Assembly (NCBI RefSeq): GCF_015555045.1 | Contig: NZ_JADNJQ010000006.1 | Location: forward strand, 35,110 to 99,109 | Source of the DNA: Collinsella aerofaciens | Lineage (GTDB): Bacteria > Actinomycetota > Coriobacteriia > Coriobacteriales > Coriobacteriaceae | Reading direction: 5' to 3' | Length of the DNA stretch: 64,000 bases | Shown: positions 9,255-17,276 of the stretch, one piece after another | Position numbering within the stretch: position 1 is the stretch's first letter | Layout of the letters: each line of letters opens with the position of its first letter | The notes under the pieces: generated by a model | The model's input: the letters and a program-made list of their open reading frames with translations, nothing else | What the model was told of the DNA's origin: nothing | Databases searched by the model: none | Program-made: the position numbers and the translations under genes

Positions 9255-10387
9255 CACCGCTCCTTAAACGAAAGTTCGATAGATACTTTGGAAAACGCGA
9301 CGGTCACGCCGCCGTGAGCGAGCTTCGGGAAGATAAGTTTGCCCCCGCCCGCGAGCGCCGCGCGCTCGCACACATTGTCGACCCCCACCGTCGCGCGTAC
9401 GAAATCAGATGGCGAAACGCTGCCTTCGACCTGCGACAACTCCTCTGCGGAATACGTCGCAAGCGGGATATTGCGCGCGCGGCAGAAGGCGAGCAGACCC
9501 TCCTCGTGCGCCTTCACGTCGATCGTCGCCGCCTCGCGCACGGCCAAAGGCGAGATGCCCGCCTGCCCGCACGCGAGAAGAAACGCCTCCCCGATCGCTT
9601 CGGCGCACGCACCGCGACGGCACCCTATGCCCGCAACGATACAGGGCACGACAAGGCGAAGCGGCTCGGGCGCAGGCGCCTGCACCCGCATGCCCGCCGG
9701 CATCCCCGTCTCACCGGCGGGCACGACCTCGTCCGTTGTCTCCGCCGCGCGAACGAACGCGCCTGCATTCGCGCCAGCGAACGGCGACACGACGATATCG
9801 GCCCGAGCGCGGTCGGACGCAATGTCTACCCCCTCAGGCGGCTGTCCCGAAATCGGCATGTCGGAATAGAGTGCCACGCGCCCGCCCGAAAGCAGCCGCG
9901 CCGACACTCGCTTGATGGCCTCGGGATTCGAAACGGCGAGCCCCGCACAGCGCGCCCACGTATCCACCGCCCACACGCCGCGGACGTCGGTCGCCGTGGT
10001 GATGACGGGGATGGCCCCTACCGCGCGGGCCACAGTTTGCGCAAGCTCGTTCGCACCGCCCAAATGCCCCGACAAAAGCGGGACGGCAAAGCGCCCCGCC
10101 TCGTCAATCACCACAACCGCGGAATCGGTTGCCTTCGAAGCGACATGCGGCGCGATCGCCCGCACGGCGATGCCCGCCGCGCCCACGAACAGAAGCGCGT
10201 CCGACGCTTCCCACGCGAGCGCCGTCCATGCGCGCAGGTCGGCCTTCCCCTCGCCGAACCCGCGCGAAACGGAAACGTCCCAGCCAGGGTCATCTTCACC
10301 TGTCTGCGCGCAATCGGAAAGCGCGCGTGCGGTGCGCTCCGCCAACGCATACCCCCTCTCAGTGAACGCTATGCAGGAAATCCTCAT
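9254..10387 (-). CDS. cbiG: Cobalt-precorrin-5A hydrolase
   Basis: CbiG, 377 residues, hydrolyses the delta-lactone of cobalt-precorrin-5A, releasing the C20 fragment as acetaldehyde. The N-terminal domain has ALLFVGAAGIAVRAIAPHV and PLLSGHLGGANELAQ; a middle linker follows; the C-terminal domain has GIGCRRGA and the closing pattern seen in CbiG proteins. Its presence with cbiD and CbiK marks this as the oxygen-independent route. The ATG at 10387 directly follows the stop of the short cbiL remnant (no gap). Confidence 0.92.
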   Translation of the reverse strand: MRISCIAFTERGYALAERTARALSDCAQTGEDDPGWDVSVSRGFGEGKADLRAWTALAWEASDALLFVGAAGIAVRAIAPHVASKATDSAVVVIDEAGRFAVPLLSGHLGGANELAQTVARAVGAIPVITTATDVRGVWAVDTWARCAGLAVSNPEAIKRVSARLLSGGRVALYSDMPISGQPPEGVDIASDRARADIVVSPFAGANAGAFVRAAETTDEVVPAGETGMPAGMRVQAPAPEPLRLVVPCIVAGIGCRRGACAEAIGEAFLLACGQAGISPLAVREAATIDVKAHEEGLLAFCRARNIPLATYSAEELSQVEGSVSPSDFVRATVGVDNVCERAALAGGGKLIFPKLAHGGVTVAFSKVSIELSFKER

Positions 10388-10621
10388 CTAGCGCACCACC
10401 ATCGTCGAGAAGTAGCTGCCCCGATCGGGCACATCGTCAAGCGAGCGGTACACGCGCTCGCCCGGAAGCCCACAGTCCTCTACGAGCTCGGCACCGTCAA
10501 AGGCGCCCTCCTCGCGAAGAATGCGCTTCGTGTCCGCAAGCGAGCGGCGCGCCTTCATGACCACCTTCGTCCCCGGCCAGCCGATTGCGCGGCCCACCTC
10601 GTACAGCACGCCTTTACTCAT
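10388..10621 (-). pseudogene. cbiL: C-terminal remnant of precorrin-2 C20-methyltransferase (CbiL)
   Basis: A 77-codon open frame that matches only the last third of CbiL/CobI: GTKVVMKARRSLADTKRIL near the start and ERVYRSLDDVPDRGSYFS at the end, the usual closing pattern of the family. The N-terminal tetrapyrrole methylase domain with its SAM-binding GxGxG loop (about 150 residues) is absent, so it cannot be an active methyltransferase. The frame is still open and has an ATG that overlaps the end of cbiD, so it may be translated. It sits between cbiD and cbiG with no gap. A full cbiL may exist outside the window; none is seen here. Confidence 0.72.
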
Positions 10622-11798
10622 ACGTCGCCCCCAATACCCCGATAACTGCATCGGCGCCCGACGTGCGGAAAAGCTCGCGGCGCTCGGCGTCGAACACGAC
10701 CGCGGCGATGTCGCATGCGCCCGCCGCGCGGCGGCGCAACCTGTCCTCGATTGCCGCAGCGAGCGAGGCGCACGCAGCGTCCCCCACGCCGGCGGCCTCG
10801 ATTACCTCGAGTGCCGCCGTGGTCGTGACGGACGTCATGATCTCGCGCACGGTCTTCGCGCCCGCGCCGGCCATGGCCGCGTGGGCGGCCAGAATCTCCG
10901 CGCGGCAGTCGGCGGTACGCGAATGGGTGTCCATGATACCGCCCGCGACCTTCACCAACTTGCCGATGTGTCCCACAAGAAGGACATTGGTAAATCCCTC
11001 GCGAATGCAGCAATCAATCGCATCGCCCACGAAGTTGGAGATGAAGACCACCGGCGCACCGTTTAGGTGGAAATGCCCTGAGATGAACTGCGCGCCGTAG
11101 TTGCCGGGCGTGAGCACGACTCCGCACCGCCCCATAGCCGCATGCTGCCGGATCTCGAGCTCGATACTGTCGCGCAAGGCAGCGAGGCTGCGCGGCTCGA
11201 CGATGCCCGTCGTGCCCAGGATGGAGATGCCGTCCTTTATCCCCAGGTGCGGGTTGAAGGTCTTTTCGGCAAGGGCAACACCCTCGGGTACCGAAATTGT
11301 CACAGCAATATCTCCAGAAAAGCCGTGCGCGGCGCACACCTCGCGCACCGCCGAAGTGATCATCGCGCGCGGCGTCGCGTTGATGGCGGCCGCCCCCACC
11401 GGCTGCTCGAGCCCGGGCAACGTCACGCGCCCCACGCCCACGCCGCCGTCGACGGAAACTTCCGATTCGTGCGCGGGTACGTCCTTGCTGCCCGCGGCGC
11501 CCGTGCCCGACCCCGCATGTTCCACGCGCGCGTACACGAGCACGCCGTCGGTCACATCGGCATCGTCGCCTGCGTCCTTTCGCACGGCACACTGGGCGCA
11601 CCCCTCGCCGATGCATGCGTCGACCACGTTCGCCTCGACGGGCAGCCCGCCGGGGGTGACGATCGACACGAGGCCGACGGGCTTTCGTGACAAGAGCATC
11701 TCGCAGGCCGCCTTCGCCGCGAGCGCGGCGCAGCTCCCCGTGGTGTAGCCGCAGCGCAGGCGGGTCGTCCCGGTATATATGTAGTGCTCGAAGGCCAC
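10614..11798 (-). CDS. cbiD: Cobalt-precorrin-5B C1-methyltransferase
   Basis: CbiD, 394 residues, methylates C1 of the corrin ring in the anaerobic route. The N-terminal GYTTGSCAALAAKAA motif is diagnostic; GGVGVGRVTLPGL, NATPRAMI, the GTTGIVEPRS stretch and the glycine-rich HIGKLVKVAGG segment follow. The GTG at 11798 is chosen because it begins one base after the cbiF stop and gives VAFEHYIYTGTTRLRCGYTTG, the normal spacing to the motif. The end overlaps the cbiL remnant by 8 bases. Confidence 0.94.
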   Translation of the reverse strand: MAFEHYIYTGTTRLRCGYTTGSCAALAAKAACEMLLSRKPVGLVSIVTPGGLPVEANVVDACIGEGCAQCAVRKDAGDDADVTDGVLVYARVEHAGSGTGAAGSKDVPAHESEVSVDGGVGVGRVTLPGLEQPVGAAAINATPRAMITSAVREVCAAHGFSGDIAVTISVPEGVALAEKTFNPHLGIKDGISILGTTGIVEPRSLAALRDSIELEIRQHAAMGRCGVVLTPGNYGAQFISGHFHLNGAPVVFISNFVGDAIDCCIREGFTNVLLVGHIGKLVKVAGGIMDTHSRTADCRAEILAAHAAMAGAGAKTVREIMTSVTTTAALEVIEAAGVGDAACASLAAAIEDRLRRRAAGACDIAAVVFDAERRELFRTSGADAVIGVLGATYE

Positions 11799-11799
11799 G

Positions 11800-12591
11800 C
11801 TAGCTGCTCGCCTTCCGATACCCCGTGGAAAACGAAGGGTCGTAAAGCTTGCTGCGCTCGTACGACTCCGCTTGCGCGCCGTTGTGTGCAAGCCTGCCGC
11901 GAGCTCCGAGCACGCGGCCCACCACCACGAGCGCCGTGCGGTCGATGCCCTCTCGCGCGCCCGCATCGGCGAGCGTGCCCACTGTGCATCGCACCACGCG
12001 CTCCTCAGGCCAGGTCGCCTTGTACACGAGCGCCGCCGGCTCATCGGAGCTGCGGCCCGCGGCCAAAAGCTCGGCGGAAAGCTCGGCGAGCATACCCGAG
12101 CTCAGGAAGATGACCATAGTCGAGCCGCTTTCCGCCATGGTGCGCATGCCCTCGCCCGCGGGCATGGGGGTGCGCCCGGAAAGCCGCGTGATCACGACCG
12201 ACTGGCTGATTCCCGGCAGCGTATATTCCTGGCGAAGCGCCGCCGCGGCACCGCAAAAGCTCGACACGCCGGGCACCACCTCGTAGTCCACGCCGCGCGC
12301 GTCGAGCGCGTCCATCTGCTCCTGGATGGCGCCGTACAGGCACGGGTCGCCCGTGTGCAGGCGCACCACTTCCTCGCCCCGCGCATCTGCCGCGCACATC
12401 ACGTCGAGCACTTCCTCCAAGGTCATGTGCGCGCTGTCGTAGACGATGCAGGATTCCTTGCACTCGGCGAGCAGCTCGGGGTTCACAAGGCTCCCCGCCC
12501 AAACGACCACGTCGGCCGCGCGCAAAAGGCGCGCCCCGCGCAGCGTGATAAGGTCGGCGGCGCCCGAGCCAGCGCCAACGATATGAATCAT
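11800..12591 (-). CDS. cbiF: Cobalt-precorrin-4 C11-methyltransferase
   Basis: CbiF/CobM, 263 residues, first gene of the minus-strand cobalamin operon as seen here. It has the SAM-binding VGAGSGAADLITLRGA, the WAGSLVNPELL motif, RLHTGDPCLYGAIQEQ and PGVSSFCGAAA, all typical of C11-methyltransferases. The ATG at 12591 is preceded by a purine-rich GGGAAGGGAAGG, a good ribosome site. The upstream leader is shared with the divergent cbiK transcription unit; no clear promoter was found for this strand and no second riboswitch. Confidence 0.93.
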   Translation of the reverse strand: MIHIVGAGSGAADLITLRGARLLRAADVVVWAGSLVNPELLAECKESCIVYDSAHMTLEEVLDVMCAADARGEEVVRLHTGDPCLYGAIQEQMDALDARGVDYEVVPGVSSFCGAAAALRQEYTLPGISQSVVITRLSGRTPMPAGEGMRTMAESGSTMVIFLSSGMLAELSAELLAAGRSSDEPAALVYKATWPEERVVRCTVGTLADAGAREGIDRTALVVVGRVLGARGRLAHNGAQAESYERSKLYDPSFSTGYRKASS

Positions 12592-12722
12592 CCGAGCCTT
12601 CCCTTCCCGTTTCTCATCGCAACCGTTTACGCTGCCATTCGCGCAGCGGCCAAAACACGGCGCCCGCAGCGGCAATCGGCGCAAATACGCAGGCAGGAGG
12701 CGCAATGCCGCCCGCCCTGGCT

Positions 12723-12751
12723 TTGACACGTTCAAAAGTGCCCACTATCAT
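12723..12751 (+). promoter_or_regulatory. Sigma-70-type promoter of the riboswitch/cbiK operon
   Basis: TTGACA at 12723-12728, a 17-base spacer and TATCAT at 12746-12751 form a near-consensus housekeeping promoter. Transcription would start near 12758, about 40 bases before the cobalamin riboswitch, and read toward the chelatase and transporter genes. Confidence 0.75.
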
Positions 12752-12794
12752 AGTAAAAGATTCGGCAACGAGCATATGACAATCGGATAAAAGG

Positions 12795-12945
12795 AAATGA
12801 CCGGCGCGGCGCCCGCACAGCCCGCGCTGGCTTGCGGAGGGAACCAGGTGGGAATCCTGGGCAAGGGACATTACTGTATAGGACGCACGGGCGAACCGCC
12901 TCGCGCCCCAAGCCAGACTGCTTCGCCTTTTCCTCACGGCATCGC
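12795..12945 (+). promoter_or_regulatory. Cobalamin riboswitch
   Basis: The leader holds the conserved core of adenosyl/methylcobalamin riboswitches: GGGAACCAGGTGGGAATCC starting near 12839, then GGGACATTACTGTA near 12864 and the B12 box AAGCCAGACTGC near 12910. The stretch from 12592 to 13049 has no gene. After the aptamer, ACCCCGAGGGGT followed by a T-rich run near 12967-12990 may be the regulated terminator. It lies in the 5' leader of cbiK, so B12 excess should shut down the chelatase and uptake genes. The exact ends are estimates from conserved blocks only. Confidence 0.88.
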
Positions 12946-13049
12946 CGTGGCGTTAGCTCCTTGTGAACCCCGAGGGGTGCGCTTTTCTTTCGCTTGTGCC
13001 GACAAGCAACTGTCGCCGGGGGACCGGCAAACCGAGGAAAGGAAAAACC

Positions 13050-13976
13050 ATGTCCGACCAGATGTCACGCCGCGGCTTCATGGGCGCCGCAGCAACCGGA
13101 GCCTTCGCGCTCGCCGGAGTCGCGCTCGCGGGCTGCTCCAGCACCTCCGCGAGTTCCGAGAAATCGAGCGAAAAGGAGAAGGCCGTGAAGCCGGTCATCC
13201 TCGTCACGAGCTTCGGCACGAGCTACAACGACTCGCGCCACATCACCATCGGCGCCATCGAAGACGCTATCCGCGAGAAGTACTGGCAGGACTACGACAT
13301 CCGCCGCGCCTTCACCGCGCAGATCATCATCGACAAGCTGAAGAAGCGCGACGGCATCACGATCGACAACATGACCGAGGCGCTCGACCGCTGCGTGGAA
13401 GACGGCGTGAAGGAAATCGTCGTGCAGCCGACGCATCTCATGGCTGGCCTGGAATACGCCGACGTGAAAGACGAGCTCGACAAGTACGCCGACAAGTTCG
13501 ACAAGATCTCGCTCGGCGACCCGCTGCTCACCTCCGACGACGACTACAAGAAGGTGGCCGCCGCCATTAAGGAGAACATGGCGTCCTTCGACGACGGCAA
13601 GACGGCGCTGTGCCTCATGGGCCACGGCACCGAAGCCGATTCCAACACCGACTATGCCAAGATGCAGGAAGTGTTCAAGAACGAGGGCTTGACGCAGTTC
13701 TTCGTCGGCACCGTCGAGGCTGAACCGACCTGCGAGGATGTTATCGCCGCCGCGAGCGCCGCAGGGTACAAGAAGGCCGTGCTCGCGCCGTTCATGGTGG
13801 TCGCGGGCGACCACGCGAACAACGACATGGCAGACGAGACCGACCCCGACAGCTGGGCTGCGAAGTTCGTGGCCGCCGGCTTCGAAGTGACGTGCCTGCT
13901 CCAGGGTCTGGGACAGAACGCCGCGGTCGACGACATCTACGTCTCACACGTGGACGACGCCATCGCCAAGCTGTAA
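13050..13976 (+). CDS. cbiK: Exported CbiK-type sirohydrochlorin cobaltochelatase, Tat lipoprotein
   Basis: 308 residues. The mature part matches anaerobic cobalt chelatase CbiK: VTSFGTSYNDSR near 52-63, the QPTHLMAGLEY histidine motif (H129), LMGHGTEADSNTDY (H192), GTVEAEP (E224) and FMVVAGDHANNDM (H255), the set used for metal binding. The N-terminus is an export signal: SRRGFMG twin-arginine motif at 6-12 and a lipobox LAGC with the lipidated cysteine at 29. So the enzyme should sit outside the membrane, unlike cytoplasmic CbiK of Salmonella. The ATG at 13050 follows GAGGAAAGGAAAAACC. First gene after the riboswitch, upstream of lipoproteins and an ABC importer. Confidence 0.9.
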   Translation: MSDQMSRRGFMGAAATGAFALAGVALAGCSSTSASSEKSSEKEKAVKPVILVTSFGTSYNDSRHITIGAIEDAIREKYWQDYDIRRAFTAQIIIDKLKKRDGITIDNMTEALDRCVEDGVKEIVVQPTHLMAGLEYADVKDELDKYADKFDKISLGDPLLTSDDDYKKVAAAIKENMASFDDGKTALCLMGHGTEADSNTDYAKMQEVFKNEGLTQFFVGTVEAEPTCEDVIAAASAAGYKKAVLAPFMVVAGDHANNDMADETDPDSWAAKFVAAGFEVTCLLQGLGQNAAVDDIYVSHVDDAIAKL

Positions 13977-14011
13977 ACTCACCGCGCACGGGGGCGCCGG
14001 TCGCGTCCCCG

Positions 14012-14058
14012 TGCAACGGGCATGCGCCTTCCCCGACTGACGGCGCATGCCCGTTGCA
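14012..14058 (+). other. 17-bp perfect hairpin between cbiK and the next gene
   Basis: Bases 14012-14028 (TGCAACGGGCATGCGCC) pair perfectly with 14042-14058, with a 13-base loop. A second, smaller GC hairpin (CACGGGG...CCCCGTG) sits just before it, near 13987-14013. No T run follows, so it is not an obvious terminator; it may stabilise or process the mRNA so that cbiK and the transporter genes are expressed at different levels. Confidence 0.6.
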
Positions 14059-14121
14059 TTCGCATCCCGTCAGCCCACCGCACGGCGCGGGCGGTCGAAG
14101 CGATTGAAAGGAACCCCCTCC

Positions 14122-14655
14122 ATGTTGAAGAAAACCCTCGCCTTCGCCCTGTCAGCGGCGCTTTTCGCGTTCTCGCTCGCCGGCTGCGGCGGAAATTCAA
14201 TCGACAGCGCAAAGGCAAGCGATGCCGATTCCCAGGAAAAGACCGAACAGGCGGCCGATGCGCCCGAGGGCGCAAGCGCTGCCCCCATCACCGCCGACAA
14301 GGTGGCCGACGGCACCTATCCGATCACCGTAGATTCCAGCTCGAACATGTTCAGGATTGTGGACGCCCAGCTCATCGTGGAAAACGGCTCCATGCACTGC
14401 GTGATGACGCTTTCCGGCACGGGCTACGGCAAGCTCTTCATGGGCACGGGCGACGAGGCTGCCGCCGCGAGCGAGGCCGACTTCATCCCCTATGTGGAAA
14501 ACGCGGAAGGCAAGTACACCTACGACGTGCCCGTTGAAGCGCTCGACGAGGACACCGCCTGCGCCGCGTGGAGTATTAGAAAAGAGCAGTGGTATGACCG
14601 CACGCTCGTGTTCGAATCCGCCGGCGTCGATCTGCGCGCCGACGCACTGAAGTAA
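14122..14655 (+). CDS. Small cell-surface lipoprotein, unknown ligand
   Basis: 177 residues. A lipoprotein signal is clear: positive MLKKT, a hydrophobic core and the lipobox SLAGC, with the cysteine at about 22. A low-complexity acidic linker (to about residue 55) leads into one domain of about 115 residues beginning ADGTYPITVDSSSNMF, with a conserved-looking tail SIRKEQWYDRTLVFES. This domain type occurs beside metal or haem ABC importers and recalls NEAT-like beta-sandwich domains; I cannot name it with certainty. ATG at 14122, preceded by GAAAGGAA. Its place between the chelatase and the binding protein suggests it hands a metal complex to the importer (inference). Confidence 0.75.
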   Translation: MLKKTLAFALSAALFAFSLAGCGGNSIDSAKASDADSQEKTEQAADAPEGASAAPITADKVADGTYPITVDSSSNMFRIVDAQLIVENGSMHCVMTLSGTGYGKLFMGTGDEAAAASEADFIPYVENAEGKYTYDVPVEALDEDTACAAWSIRKEQWYDRTLVFESAGVDLRADALK

Positions 14656-14659
14656 CGCC

Positions 14660-16231
14660 ATGCGGTCGATTCTTCCCAAGGGGGAAAGCAGGAAGCGTCG
14701 CAGCATCGCGGTGCGCGCGATCGCCTGCGTTCTCGTCGCCCTGCTCGCGCTTCCCTTCGCGGGGTGCAGTGCGAGCCCGAACGCGACCGGTGGCACGGCA
14801 GGCTCTCAGGAATACACTGTGAGCGTCTCGCTCTCCGGCGGGTCAGGGCGCGCAAGCATCGCCTCACCCACCACAATTGTGAAGGATGGCGACACCTACA
14901 CCGCGACCATCACCTGGTCGAGTTCGAACTACGACAAGATGACCGTCGACGGCGTAGACTACGCGCCCGTAAACGACGGCGGCAACTCCACGTTCGAGAT
15001 ACCCGTCACGCTCGACGAGGACATCGCCGTGTCGGCCGAGACCGTCGCCATGTCGACGCCGCACACCATCGACTACACGCTCTACTTCGACTCATCCACC
15101 ATGAAGAAGAAAACGGGCGACGATGCAAGCGGCGACTCCCCTGCGGGAACGGCTTCAAGCGCCGCGGCCGACTTCCACAACGCCGATTTGGGCTGCGGCT
15201 GGGAGCCGACGGGGGCGCTTCAGCTTGAATACGCCAAGCACTTCACTGTCGACGAGTACGAAGGCGGCCTGCGGCTTATCTGCATTTCGAACGGGGAGCG
15301 CTTCCTCGTGGTGCCGCAAAATGCAAAGGTACCTGATGGGTTGAGCTCCGACATCGCGGTCATAAGGCGCCCCGCCGACAAGGTGTACCTCGTGTCGTCG
15401 GCGACGATGTGCCTGGTCGACGCGCTCGATGCGAACGACAATATCCTCATGTCGGGCACGAAGGCCGACGATTGCTCGGTCGGGGGCTTCAAAAGCGCGC
15501 TCGAAAGTGGGGCGATCGCCTACGGCGGCAAGTACAGCGCGCCCGACTACGAGCGAATATCGGCCTCGGGCTGCACGCTCGCCATCGAGAACACCATGAT
15601 CAACCACACGCCCGATGTGAAGGAAAAGCTGCAGAAGCTCGGGCTCGTCGTGCTCACCGAACAGTCGTCGAGCGAGCCCGAAGCACTCGGGCGCGTCGAG
15701 TGGATTAAGCTTTTCGGCGTCCTGTTCGACAAGGAAGACGAGGCCGCGCACCTGTTCAACGAGCAGAAGGCCCGCGTCGAGCAAACGTCGAGGCTCGCGT
15801 CGTCAGGTAAAACCGTGGCGTATTTCTACATTAACTCGAACGGGGCCGCCGTCACGCGGCGGGCGGGCGACTACGTGGCGCAGATGATCGAGCTTGCAGG
15901 CGGCAGCTACGCGCTCGATGACGCGCAGACGGCGTCGACGTCAGGTTCGTCAGTAACGCTCGAAATGGAGCGCTTCTACGCGACGGCGAAGGATGCCGAC
16001 ATCATCGTCTACAACGGCACCATCGACGAATCGGTTGCCACCTTGAAAGACTTCGTAGGCAAAAACGCGCTATTGTCGCAGTTCAAAGCTGTAAAGAACG
16101 GCAACGTCTGGGTCACAAGCGCCGACATGTACCAGCAGATGACTTCTACCGCCGACATTATCGACGAGCTGCACGGGGCGTTCACCGGCGATGACGCGAG
16201 CGACTTCCATTATCTGAGGAAGCTTGGCTAG
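14660..16231 (+). CDS. ABC importer substrate-binding lipoprotein with N-terminal NEAT-like domain
   Basis: 523 residues. A long N-terminal signal (positive MRSILPKGESRKRR, hydrophobic core, lipobox FAGC with the cysteine near residue 36) points to a lipoprotein. Residues about 50-145 form a separate domain: GGSGRASIASPTTIV, WSSSNYDKMTVDGVDY, STFEIPVTLDEDI and MSTPHTIDYTLYFD, a pattern found N-terminal to binding proteins of haem/cobalamin/iron-type importers. Residues about 175-520 match the BtuF/FecB periplasmic-binding fold: YERISASGCTLAIEN, EWIKLFGVLF, RAGDYVAQMIELAGG and DADIIVYNGTI. The gene starts 4 bases after the previous stop with a weak ribosome site, implying coupling. The ligand is probably a tetrapyrrole or cobalt complex given the riboswitch; iron siderophore is the main alternative. 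Confidence 0.85.
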   Translation: MRSILPKGESRKRRSIAVRAIACVLVALLALPFAGCSASPNATGGTAGSQEYTVSVSLSGGSGRASIASPTTIVKDGDTYTATITWSSSNYDKMTVDGVDYAPVNDGGNSTFEIPVTLDEDIAVSAETVAMSTPHTIDYTLYFDSSTMKKKTGDDASGDSPAGTASSAAADFHNADLGCGWEPTGALQLEYAKHFTVDEYEGGLRLICISNGERFLVVPQNAKVPDGLSSDIAVIRRPADKVYLVSSATMCLVDALDANDNILMSGTKADDCSVGGFKSALESGAIAYGGKYSAPDYERISASGCTLAIENTMINHTPDVKEKLQKLGLVVLTEQSSSEPEALGRVEWIKLFGVLFDKEDEAAHLFNEQKARVEQTSRLASSGKTVAYFYINSNGAAVTRRAGDYVAQMIELAGGSYALDDAQTASTSGSSVTLEMERFYATAKDADIIVYNGTIDESVATLKDFVGKNALLSQFKAVKNGNVWVTSADMYQQMTSTADIIDELHGAFTGDDASDFHYLRKLG

Positions 16232-16235
16232 CGTC

Positions 16236-17276
16236 ATGAGAAGCCGGCTTTCCATGACATACGACGAATCGGGGCGCGCCGCGCGGTGTCGCGTCGTGAC
16301 GGCGCTGCTCGCTGTTGTCCTCATCGTGCTCGTCGGGGCCAACCTGTGCATCGGGAGCGTGCTCGTGCCCGCAGACCACATCCCCGGCATCCTTTCGGGC
16401 GGCGCGGCCAATTCCATGGAAAGCCAAGTCATCTGGGAGATTCGCCTGCCGCGCGTGCTTTCAGCCGTGCTTCTCGGCGGGGCACTTTCGCTCTCCGGGT
16501 TCCTGCTGCAGACGTTTTTCAACAACCCCATCGCCGACCCGTTCATCTTGGGCGTCTCCTCGGGCGCAAAGTTCGTCGTCGCGCTTACGATGATCGTGCT
16601 TCTGGGCGCGAACCAGGCCATGTCCTCGCCGGCCATGGTGGCCGCAGCGTTTCTGGGATCGCTTATCACCATCGGCTTCGTGCTCCTCATCGCACGGCGC
16701 ATAAGTTCCATGGCCATGCTTATCGTGGCGGGCGTCATGGTGGGATACATCTGCTCGGCGGCGACGAACTTCCTCATCGCCTTCGCCGACGACCAGTCCA
16801 TCGTGAACCTGCACAACTGGTCTTTGGGTAGCTTCTCGGGTTCGGGCTGGGACGACGTCGCGGTCATCACGGTCGTGGTGATCACCGTGAGCGCATGCGT
16901 ATTCGCGATATCGAAGCCCCTTTCCGCCTTCCAGCTGGGAGAAGCCTACGCGAAAAGCGTCGGCGTGAACGTCGCACGCTTCCGCGTGGTGCTCGTCCTT
17001 CTAGCGAGCATGCTCTCCGCCTGCGTGACCGCGTTCGCTGGTCCGGTGTCGTTCGTAGGCATCGCGGTTCCGCATCTCGTTAAGTCGGCGCTGAAGTCGT
17101 CGAAGCCCATCCGAGTGATTCCTGCGTGCTTCTTGGGAGGCGCCATCTTCTGCGCGGGCTGCGATTTGATCGCGCGCACGCTGTTTTCCCCCGTCGAGCT
17201 TTCCATCAGCGCCGTCACCGCCATCTTCGGCGCGCCGGTGGTTATCGCACTCATGTTGAAGAAGCGGGTGAGGTAG
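16236..17276 (+). CDS. FecCD/BtuC-type ABC importer permease
   Basis: 346 residues with about ten membrane segments. Family motifs: IWEIRLPRVLSAVLLGGALSLSG near residue 70, FFNNPIADPFILGVSSGAKF soon after, and GPVSFVGIAVPHL near 270 followed by PACFLGGAIFCAGCDLIART. This is the type II importer permease fold used for cobalamin, haem and siderophores. The ATG at 16236 is chosen; a TTG four codons earlier would overlap the previous gene by 8 bases. It is followed directly by the ATPase gene. Confidence 0.92.
   Translation: MRSRLSMTYDESGRAARCRVVTALLAVVLIVLVGANLCIGSVLVPADHIPGILSGGAANSMESQVIWEIRLPRVLSAVLLGGALSLSGFLLQTFFNNPIADPFILGVSSGAKFVVALTMIVLLGANQAMSSPAMVAAAFLGSLITIGFVLLIARRISSMAMLIVAGVMVGYICSAATNFLIAFADDQSIVNLHNWSLGSFSGSGWDDVAVITVVVITVSACVFAISKPLSAFQLGEAYAKSVGVNVARFRVVLVLLASMLSACVTAFAGPVSFVGIAVPHLVKSALKSSKPIRVIPACFLGGAIFCAGCDLIARTLFSPVELSISAVTAIFGAPVVIALMLKKRVR

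Noticed and set aside
12600..12750. A possible second cobalamin riboswitch for the biosynthetic operon.
   Set aside because: No GGGAA-type core or B12 box could be found on the minus strand in the leader of cbiF.
12614..12937. A 107-codon minus-strand frame upstream of cbiF.
   Set aside because: It covers the cobalamin riboswitch and promoter of the other strand and has no motif or ribosome site.
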